Assembly: GCA_947472705.1 (NCBI GenBank)
Contig: CANJDA010000158.1
Span: forward strand, 1-5,042
Direction of reading: 5' to 3'
Origin: Flavobacteriaceae bacterium
Lineage (GTDB): Bacteria > Bacteroidota > Bacteroidia > Flavobacteriales > Flavobacteriaceae
Length of the DNA: 5,042 bases
A model generated the notes under the pieces. The model worked only from the letters and a program-made list of their open reading frames with translations, ran no database searches and had not been told where the DNA came from. Shown piece after piece: positions 1 to 5,042 of the stretch (within the stretch, counting starts at the first letter, position 1; each line of letters starts with the position of its first letter). The position numbers were made by a program, and so were the translations under genes.

Positions 1-746
1 CAGCCGGAGCTACTAATGACTATTTTGGAATTGATAATGTTTTAATTGAGGATGGTGATTTCATAAAAACCACAACCATAAACATTAACGGTGTTCCAAC
101 AACGGGTAAAGTTCATGTAGATGATGCCGATTATTTACAAGCTGACACCAACCGAGGTAAAGTAGACCAAGAAAAGTTTAAATGGTTAGAATACTATAAA
201 ATAAAATTTAAAGCTGATTGGTATACTCGACTTGCAGGAAGTCAATCAAAAGCATTAGTATTAAGAACCTTGGCGGAATTTGGTTATCTAGGAGCCTATA
301 ATTCAGCCAAAGGAACAAGCATTAGTGATCCTGATCATGGAGTGGTACCATTTGAAAGATTCTTTTTGGGAGGTGATGGATTAGCTAATTTTTCACTAGA
401 TGGAAGAGAAGTAATTCAATTAAGAGGTTATCCAAACCAATCGTTATCAAATCAAGATGGAGATCCTATCTATAATAAATTCTCATTAGAATTAAGATAC
501 CCTTTAACATTGAAAGCTGCCGCTTCTATTTATGCTTTGACTTTTGTTGAGGCAGGTGGATCATATGATAGCTTTAAAAATTACAATCCATTTCTATTAC
601 AGCGTTCAGCCGGATTTGGTATAAGAATATTTATGCCTGCCTTTGGATTATTAGGAATTGATTTTGGTCATGGCTTTGATGCTGTTCCTGGTTTATCACA
701 AAAGAACGGTTGGGAAACACATTTTATTATTGGTCAACAATTTTAA
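1..746 (+). CDS. bamA: BamA, outer-membrane protein assembly factor (Omp85 family), C-terminal part; 5' end outside window
   Basis: BamA is the outer-membrane barrel that folds and inserts other beta-barrel proteins. The reading frame (codons from position 3) is open from the window edge to the TAA at 744-746 and gives 247 residues, all from the barrel. Visible marks are the LRGY motif at 420-431, equivalent to the conserved (V/I)RG(F/Y) loop motif of Omp85 proteins, alternating amphipathic strands after it (for example KFSLELRYPLTL and YALTFVEAGGSYD), and a last strand ending in Phe (HFIIGQQF), the usual C-terminal beta-signal. The POTRA domains and most of the protein lie upstream, since family members are roughly 800 to 900 residues. 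A TTG at 270 is an internal Leu codon, not a start, because the same frame is open and barrel-like well upstream. The two OmpH/Skp chaperone genes that follow fit the standard Bacteroidota bamA neighbourhood. TamA or another Omp85 paralogue is the alternative, but the context favours BamA. Confidence 0.93.
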   Translation, partial: AGATNDYFGIDNVLIEDGDFIKTTTININGVPTTGKVHVDDADYLQADTNRGKVDQEKFKWLEYYKIKFKADWYTRLAGSQSKALVLRTLAEFGYLGAYNSAKGTSISDPDHGVVPFERFFLGGDGLANFSLDGREVIQLRGYPNQSLSNQDGDPIYNKFSLELRYPLTLKAAASIYALTFVEAGGSYDSFKNYNPFLLQRSAGFGIRIFMPAFGLLGIDFGHGFDAVPGLSQKNGWETHFIIGQQF

Positions 747-747
747 T

Positions 748-755
748 TATATTTG
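748..755 (+). promoter_or_regulatory. Possible -7 box (TATATTTG) ahead of the first ompH gene
   Basis: The octamer TATATTTG matches the Bacteroidota -7 consensus TAnnTTTG and sits just after the bamA stop, 26 bp before the ompH start. No TTG lies at the usual distance upstream; the nearest, at 730-732, leaves a spacer of only 15 bp. In DNA this AT-rich the match may be chance. If real, it would let the chaperone genes be transcribed apart from bamA. Confidence 0.2.
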
Positions 756-781
756 ATACCATATTTATAAATCATTATCGC

Positions 782-1771
782 ATGAAAAAATATTTTGCAA
801 TATCAATACTTCTCTTATCACTAGGGTTTAAAGCTAATGCTCAATCTAGAGGAATAAAAATTGGTTACATTGACATGGAGTATATACTACAAAATGTGCC
901 CGATTATGCTGAAGCAAAAAATCAATTAGAGCAAAAAGCACAAAAATGGAAACAAGATATAGAGACCAAAAAAGTGGATATTGCAAAATTAAAAGATGCC
1001 CTAAAAACAGAAAGAGCATTATTAACCAAAGAGTTAATTGATGAACGTGAAGAAGAAATAAAATTTCAGGAAGATGAATTATTAGACTTCCAACAGAAAA
1101 AATTTGGACCGGATGGCGATTTAATTACACAAAAAGCCGTATTAGTAAAACCTATTCAAGATCAAGTTTTCACTGCTGTACAAGACATTGCTGAAGTTAA
1201 AAAATTTGATTTTGTTTTCGATAAATCTTCAGATTTAACTATATTGTTTGCTGCTAAAAGATATGATATAAGTGATCAAGTAGTTAGAACAATTACCAGA
1301 GCAGAAAAAAGACAACAATTAAGCAATAAGCAATTAAAAGAACAAGAAAAAAAGGAATATGAAGAAGACGTTACTGACGAAAATCCAGCCCTTGCCGCTA
1401 GAAAAAAATTATTAGAAGAAAAAAAAGCTGCCAGAGAAAAAATGGTTGCAGATAAAAAAGCAGCTGCCGAAGCTAAGAAAGCAGAGCAAGATGCTAAACG
1501 AAAAGAATTATTAGATGCTAAAGCAGCGAAAAAAAATGGCACGGTTCCTGCTAGCGATAAATCTACTGGAGAAAAAACAACTCCTGAAAACAAAAAAACA
1601 GTAGATTCAACTACTGCAAAAACAAGTAAAGAAGACAAAGCCGCTGCAAGAGCCAAACTAATTGAAGATCGTAAAAAAGCCTTAGAAGAGAAAAAGAAGA
1701 AAGCTATTGAAGATCGAGAAGCTGCGAAAAAAGCCAAAGAAGAAAAAAAAGCAGCAACAAAAACAGAATAA
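782..1771 (+). CDS. OmpH/Skp-family periplasmic chaperone with a long Lys/Glu/Ala-rich C-terminal tail
   Basis: This is a 329-residue protein related to Skp (OmpH), the trimeric periplasmic chaperone that carries unfolded outer-membrane proteins to the BAM complex. The ATG at 782 is chosen because it begins a clean signal peptide: MKKY, a hydrophobic core, then ANA|QS with cleavage after about residue 20. An in-frame ATG at 710 would overlap the end of bamA and bury that signal. The OmpH domain covers about residues 25-172. It starts with IGYIDMEYIL, continues with a long charged coiled coil (about 43-108), and ends with the returning strand and helix (KFDFVFDKSSDLTILFAAKRYDIS). Residues 173-329 are an unusual tail of Lys/Glu/Ala-rich helix, split by a Thr/Ser/Pro-rich linker at about 252-285. 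Skp-like proteins are usually about 160-190 residues, so the tail nearly doubles the length. The gene starts 35 bp after bamA and is probably cotranscribed with it. The OmpH assignment is solid; the tail's role is unknown. Confidence 0.9.
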   Translation: MKKYFAISILLLSLGFKANAQSRGIKIGYIDMEYILQNVPDYAEAKNQLEQKAQKWKQDIETKKVDIAKLKDALKTERALLTKELIDEREEEIKFQEDELLDFQQKKFGPDGDLITQKAVLVKPIQDQVFTAVQDIAEVKKFDFVFDKSSDLTILFAAKRYDISDQVVRTITRAEKRQQLSNKQLKEQEKKEYEEDVTDENPALAARKKLLEEKKAAREKMVADKKAAAEAKKAEQDAKRKELLDAKAAKKNGTVPASDKSTGEKTTPENKKTVDSTTAKTSKEDKAAARAKLIEDRKKALEEKKKKAIEDREAAKKAKEEKKAATKTE

Positions 1772-1805
1772 AATAAACTATATAAATAATTAATACTTTT
1801 AAACA

Positions 1806-2306
1806 ATGAAACGATTGAAATCATTACTAATAGCTACTGTATTGTTTTTAGGAACATGTCAAACTATCAATGCTCAAGCTAAAACTGCACACGTAGATGT
1901 AAATGAATTAATTTCTAAAATGCCAGCCATGCTGGATGCTCAAAAACAATTAGAAAAATTAAGTGGTACTTATGATGCTGAATACAAAACAATGGCTGAT
2001 GAGTATCAAAATAAAATCAAAAAATACGATCAAGAAGCATCAACAGTTACCGATGCTGTAAATCAAACTCGTCAAACTGAAGTGCAAGATTTAGTGAAAC
2101 GTATTCAAGATTACAGAGAAAATGCTCAAAAAGAATTGCAAAAGAAAGAATCTGACATGGTAAAACCATTAATGGACAAAATCAGAGCTTCTATTGCCAA
2201 AATTGGCAAAGCAAAAGGTTATCAATATGTTTTAAATGTTGCCGATTTACTTTTAGCTGATGGTCCAGATTTAACTGCTGACGTTAAAAAAGATTTAGGT
2301 TTTTAA
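1806..2306 (+). CDS. OmpH/Skp-family periplasmic chaperone, standard length
   Basis: A 166-residue Skp/OmpH-type chaperone, the second of a tandem pair and the usual family length. The signal peptide runs MKRLKSLLIATVLFLG to INA|QA, with cleavage after about residue 23. Cys18 lies near it, but the preceding LGT is a poor lipobox, so a soluble periplasmic protein is more likely than a lipoprotein. The mature part opens with the family strand TAHVDVNELI, followed by a long coiled-coil arm (about residues 44-120) that in Skp forms the tentacles clasping client proteins. The C-terminal part (KGYQYVLNVADLLLADGPDLT) returns to the trimer core and matches the typical OmpH ending. The gene lies 34 bp after the longer paralogue and is followed 38 bp later by a strong terminator, so it is the last gene of the bamA unit as seen here. 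No Shine-Dalgarno sequence is visible, as is normal in this phylum. Confidence 0.93.
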   Translation: MKRLKSLLIATVLFLGTCQTINAQAKTAHVDVNELISKMPAMLDAQKQLEKLSGTYDAEYKTMADEYQNKIKKYDQEASTVTDAVNQTRQTEVQDLVKRIQDYRENAQKELQKKESDMVKPLMDKIRASIAKIGKAKGYQYVLNVADLLLADGPDLTADVKKDLGF

Positions 2307-2344
2307 TAAGCATAAAAACATAAATAAATATTTCAATTACGATG

Positions 2345-2384
2345 TAAATAAAAAAATGGGGGATTCTCCCCATTTTTTTATTTA
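2345..2384. terminator. Intrinsic terminator, likely bidirectional, after the bamA-ompH-ompH unit
   Basis: Left arm 2345-2361 (TAAATAAAAAAATGGGG) and right arm 2368-2384 (CCCCATTTTTTTATTTA) are perfect reverse complements over 17 bp, with the 6-nt loop GATTCT. The GC core (GGGG/CCCC) followed by T7 is a classic rho-independent terminator. The mirrored A7 tract makes it workable on either strand. It lies 38 bp past the second ompH stop and just before the broken glycosylase gene. Confidence 0.88.
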
Positions 2385-2394
2385 TCAAAACTTT

Positions 2395-2402
2395 TAAATT
2401 TG
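2395..2402 (+). promoter_or_regulatory. Possible -7 box (TAAATTTG) of the broken glycosylase gene
   Basis: TAAATTTG matches the Bacteroidota -7 consensus TAnnTTTG and lies immediately after the terminator, where the next gene's promoter would be expected. No TTG is found about 20 bp upstream, since that space is the T-rich terminator arm. The box overlaps the TTG at 2400 that would otherwise be the only plausible start codon, so promoter and start cannot both be right at this spot. Weak call. Confidence 0.2.
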
Positions 2403-2959
2403 GAAGGTATTTTATTCTTATCTAAAAAGGACACAACGCTTCAATTTATAGTAGAAAAACATGGTCGCCCCATTATTCAAAAAAGAGAAGAAGGATATGC
2501 AGCTTTGTGTCATATAATATTAAAAACAACAAGTTTCTATTGCTTCAGCTAAAGCTTGTTATGATAAGTTATTATGGAGAAATAACCCCACTGCAAATTT
2601 ACAACGCTACTAACGAAGACCTTCGTGGTTTTGGAGTCTCGCGCCAAAAAACTATTTACCTAAAACATTTAGCTGAAAAGATTCTTAATAACGAAATTAA
2701 CTTAGATAGTTTTTCCTCCAAAACTGAAAAAGAAATTAGAGGAGAACTTATAAAACTAAAAGGTGTAGGTAATTGGACCATCGAAGTCTACCTTATGTTT
2801 TGTCTTCAAGCTCCAGACATTATCCCATTAGGAGATATAGCCATTAAAAACACAATCAAAGAAATATACGACATTCAAACTTTGGAAGAAATGGAATTGT
2901 TAGCAGATAATTGGAAGCCCTACAGAACCTTGGCATCCTATATTTTATGGCATTATTAA
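2400..2959 (+). pseudogene. DNA-3-methyladenine glycosylase (AlkA-like, HhH-GPD superfamily), frameshifted
   Basis: This is the remnant of a base-excision repair glycosylase that removes alkylated purines. The N-terminal part reads from about 2400 to 2522 (LSKKD...EKHGRPIIQKREEGYAALCHIIL). The frame then slips by one at an A5 run (2522-2526). The next frame, 2527-2571, gives QQVSIASAKACYDKL, the expected continuation. A second shift at 2572-2575 moves to the third frame, which runs to the TAA at 2957-2959. That part holds GEITPLQIYNAT, LRGFGVSRQKTIYLKHLAEK, the helix-hairpin-helix LKGVGNW (about 2759-2779) and the catalytic Asp of PLGDIAI (codon 2834-2836). No in-frame ATG exists between the upstream stop (2349-2351) and the conserved region; TTG at 2400 is the only candidate, and TTG starts are rare here. 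After the TAA the frame continues LKKRNKI to TAG at 2981-2983, so the last codons may also be lost. An intact member would have about 190-200 residues. Homopolymer sequencing error could explain one shift but not every defect. Confidence 0.82.
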
Positions 2960-2983
2960 CTCAAAAAAAGGAATAAAATTTAG

Positions 2984-3095
2984 AGACCTAAACGAAATTA
3001 GCAGTTTTGTTTTTTATATAAGGGCACAACTTGTATAAGTTCTTAAATTTTTGTTATTTTTGCCCCCGATAAAATTTATAACCAAAATTATATTT
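2984..3095. other. Intergenic region between the glycosylase remnant and hppA
   Basis: This 112-bp stretch holds no credible gene. It contains the hppA promoter elements (3030-3062) and a short dyad, AACTT-GTAT-AAGTT (3028-3041), overlapping the upstream promoter element. A 5-bp hairpin, TTTAG-AGAC-CTAAA (2979-2992), straddles its left edge but is not followed directly by a T-tract, so no terminator is called for the glycosylase remnant. Confidence 0.6.
3030..3062 (+). promoter_or_regulatory. Bacteroidota-type promoter of hppA
   Basis: The -7 box TATTTTTG (3055-3062) fits the consensus TAnnTTTG exactly. A CTTG at 3030-3033 provides the TTG of the -33 element with a 21-bp spacer, within the normal range. 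Transcription would start near 3068-3070, giving a leader of roughly 27 nt before the ATG at 3096. The position and the fit of both boxes make this the best promoter in the window, though it is not proven. Confidence 0.6.
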
Positions 3096-5042
3096 ATGGA
3101 ATCAATGATGATTTACGTGCCGATAGTAATGGCGATAATTGGACTGCTATTTATGGCAGCAAAAAGAGCTTGGGTTTTAAAACAAGATGCCGGAGATGGT
3201 AAGATGAAAGAGATTTCAGATTACATCTACGAGGGTGCCTTGGCTTTCTTAAAAGCAGAATACAGATTGTTAACCATTTTTGTCGTAATTGCTAGTGTTG
3301 TTTTAGCAGGTATTACTCAACTAGATGGCGTTAAAACCCATTTATTAATTGTTGTTGCCTTCATTTTTGGAGCTTTCTTTTCGGCTTTAGCTGGAAATAT
3401 GGGGATGAAAATTGCAACTAAAACAAACGTAAGAACTACACAAGCTGCTCGTACCAGCTTGCCACAAGCGCTAAAAGTATCTTTTGGTGGTGGTACAGTA
3501 ATGGGATTAGGTGTTGCTGGTTTAGCAGTTTTAGGGTTAACAACATTCTTTATACTATTCTTCCACTTCTTTATGGGTGGTGTTTGGGGAGTAGACGGAA
3601 CTGAGAAAATGACAGTAGTCCTTGAAACTCTTGCAGGTTTCTCTTTAGGAGCTGAATCAATTGCTTTGTTTGCTCGTGTAGGTGGTGGTATTTATACTAA
3701 AGCCGCTGACGTTGGTGCTGACTTAGTAGGTAAAGTGGAAGCTGGAATTCCTGAAGATGATCCACGTAACCCTGCTACTATTGCAGATAACGTTGGAGAT
3801 AACGTAGGCGACGTTGCTGGTATGGGTGCCGATTTATTTGGCTCTTATGTGGCAACAGTATTAGCTGCAATGGTTTTGGGTAACTATGTTATCAAAGATA
3901 TGGGCGGAAAAATCGAAGATGCTTTCGGCGGAATAGGACCAATTTTATTGCCAATGGCAATTGCTGGTTTCGGAATTTTATTCTCAATCATCGGAACTAT
4001 GTTAGTAAAAATTACTAGTGATGATGCTAAAGAAGCACAAGTACAAAAAGCATTAAATATTGGAAACTGGGTTTCTATTATTTTAACGGCTATCGCTTGT
4101 TTCTTCCTAGTGAAATTCATGTTGCCAGAAACTATGAAAATGGGCTTCTTTGGAGAAGGCTTAAAAGACATCTCTTCAATGAGAGTATTCTATGCTACTA
4201 TTATAGGACTAATTGTGGGTGGAGCTATTTCATCTGTAACAGAATATTACACAGGTTTAGGTACAAAACCAGTTTTGGCTATTGTACAAAAATCTTCAAC
4301 TGGTGCAGGAACAAACGTAATCGCTGGTTTAGCTACTGGTATGATTTCTACATTCCCAACCGTTTTATTATTTGCTGGTGCTATCTGGGCATCTTATGCT
4401 TTTGCAGGTTTCTACGGAGTTGCTTTAGCTGCTTCTGCCATGATGGCTACAACAGCTATGCAGTTAGCAATTGACGCTTTCGGACCAATCTCTGATAACG
4501 CAGGTGGTATTGCTGAAATGAGTGAATTACCTAAAGAAGTTCGTACACGTACAGACATCTTGGATTCAGTTGGTAACACAACTGCTGCAACAGGAAAAGG
4601 TTTTGCAATCGCTTCTGCTGCATTAACTTCCTTGGCTTTATTTGCTGCTTACGTAACGTTCACTGGTATTGATGGTATCAACATCTTCAAAGCTCCAGTA
4701 TTAGCCATGTTATTTGTTGGAGGTATGATTCCTGTTGTGTTCTCTGCATTAGCAATGAACTCTGTAGGTAAAGCTGCAATGGATATGGTATATGAAGTAC
4801 GTCGTCAATTCAAAGAAATTCCAGGTATAATGGAAGGTACTGGTAAACCAGAATATGGTAAATGTGTTGAAATTTCTACTAAAGCAGCTTTACGCGAAAT
4901 GATGTTACCAGGAGTTTTAACTATTGGTTTCCCAATTGCTATTGTACTTTTAGGTAAATTAGTTTATGCTGATAACAACCAATTAATTGCTGAAATGTTA
5001 GGTGGTTATATGGCTGGAGTTACCGTTTCTGGTGTGCTTTGG
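3096..5042 (+). CDS. hppA: Membrane-bound ion-translocating pyrophosphatase (K+-dependent type), 3' end outside window
   Basis: HppA is a multi-helix membrane protein that couples hydrolysis of pyrophosphate to pumping of H+ or Na+. The first 649 codons are present and open to the window edge; full-length members have roughly 700-770. Substrate-site motifs are intact: DVGADLVGKVE (205-215, the D-x7-K-x-E motif), EDDPRNPATIADNVGDNVGD (220-239) and DAFGPISDNAGG (460-471). GNTTAATGKG (493-502) has Ala497 and Gly500 where K+-independent enzymes have Lys and Thr, so K+ dependence is predicted. About 14 hydrophobic helices are visible, starting with IYVPIVMAIIGLLFMAA. Helix 6 (DLFGSYVATV, 246-255) has no Glu at either usual gate position, while helix 5 has Glu187 (SLGAESIALF). 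This resembles the flavobacterial H+-pumping type, so H+ pumping is the likelier function, by inference. ATG 3096 is the first start after the promoter; ATGs at 3105 and 3108 would only trim residues. The last motifs near the C-terminus are outside the window. Confidence 0.95.
   Translation, partial: MESMMIYVPIVMAIIGLLFMAAKRAWVLKQDAGDGKMKEISDYIYEGALAFLKAEYRLLTIFVVIASVVLAGITQLDGVKTHLLIVVAFIFGAFFSALAGNMGMKIATKTNVRTTQAARTSLPQALKVSFGGGTVMGLGVAGLAVLGLTTFFILFFHFFMGGVWGVDGTEKMTVVLETLAGFSLGAESIALFARVGGGIYTKAADVGADLVGKVEAGIPEDDPRNPATIADNVGDNVGDVAGMGADLFGSYVATVLAAMVLGNYVIKDMGGKIEDAFGGIGPILLPMAIAGFGILFSIIGTMLVKITSDDAKEAQVQKALNIGNWVSIILTAIACFFLVKFMLPETMKMGFFGEGLKDISSMRVFYATIIGLIVGGAISSVTEYYTGLGTKPVLAIVQKSSTGAGTNVIAGLATGMISTFPTVLLFAGAIWASYAFAGFYGVALAASAMMATTAMQLAIDAFGPISDNAGGIAEMSELPKEVRTRTDILDSVGNTTAATGKGFAIASAALTSLALFAAYVTFTGIDGINIFKAPVLAMLFVGGMIPVVFSALAMNSVGKAAMDMVYEVRRQFKEIPGIMEGTGKPEYGKCVEISTKAALREMMLPGVLTIGFPIAIVLLGKLVYADNNQLIAEMLGGYMAGVTVSGVLW

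Noticed and set aside
270..746. A separate 158-residue gene starting at TTG 270
   Set aside because: The frame is open and barrel-like from the window edge, so this is the inside of bamA.
710..781. Upstream in-frame ATG extending the first ompH gene by 24 codons
   Set aside because: It overlaps the bamA end by 37 bp and would place an extra segment before a complete signal peptide that begins at the ATG at 782.
1276..1824. A 182-residue minus-strand ORF rich in Ser, Phe and Ala
   Set aside because: It is the antisense shadow of the Lys/Glu-rich, A-rich ompH tail, where few stop codons arise by composition. It shows no family features.
1857..1859. Cys18 of the second OmpH protein as a lipoprotein anchor
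   Set aside because: The preceding residues (LGT) are a poor lipobox and a good signal peptidase I site (INA|QA) follows five residues later.
2507..2560. GTG start and N-terminus of a 150-residue glycosylase
   Set aside because: Residues before about 2561 do not resemble the family. The family-like sequence for that stretch lies in the other two frames, so this N-terminus is a product of the frameshifts.
2979..2992. Hairpin TTTAG-AGAC-CTAAA as a terminator for the glycosylase remnant
   Set aside because: The stem is only 5 bp, AT-rich, and lacks an adjoining T-tract.
3884..4171. A 95-residue minus-strand ORF
   Set aside because: It is antisense to hppA with no recognisable domain or start context.
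4097..4474. A 125-residue plus-strand ORF rich in Cys, Tyr and Phe
   Set aside because: It is an out-of-frame shadow inside hppA, whose own frame is conserved throughout.

Overview
The window is AT-rich and looks like a piece of a flavobacterial (Bacteroidota) chromosome, probably Flavobacterium or a close relative. The evidence is the gene order bamA-ompH-ompH, signal peptides cleaved just before 'AQ'/'QS', the lack of Shine-Dalgarno sequences, matches to the Bacteroidota -7 promoter box (TAnnTTTG), and protein sequences that read like flavobacterial members of their families.

Region 1 (1-2306, all + strand) is an outer-membrane biogenesis cluster. It opens inside bamA (last 247 codons, beta-barrel end with a C-terminal Phe). 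After 35 bp comes a first OmpH/Skp-type periplasmic chaperone with a long Lys/Glu/Ala-rich tail. After another 34 bp comes a second OmpH/Skp-type chaperone of ordinary length. Skp-like proteins hold unfolded outer-membrane proteins in the periplasm and BamA inserts them, so the three genes form one functional unit and probably one transcript. A perfect 17-bp inverted repeat with A- and T-tracts (2345-2384) closes the unit.

Region 2 (about 2400-2983) holds a broken DNA-3-methyladenine glycosylase gene (AlkA-like, HhH-GPD superfamily). Its remains lie in three successive frames, no in-frame ATG is seen at the 5' end, and a TAA probably truncates the last few codons. The helix-hairpin-helix and the catalytic Asp survive in the 3' part.

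Region 3 (2984-3095) is a short intergenic stretch with a good Bacteroidota-type promoter. Region 4 (3096-5042, runs off the end) is hppA, a membrane-bound ion-pumping pyrophosphatase. The first 649 codons are present. They carry the K+-dependence signature and an ion-gate glutamate that appears in helix 5 instead of helix 6.

I found no RNA gene, CRISPR array, insertion sequence or integrated element. I also saw no convincing undescribed system. The observations most worth a second look are the decaying glycosylase gene, the relocated glutamate in HppA and the lysine-rich tail of the first OmpH protein.
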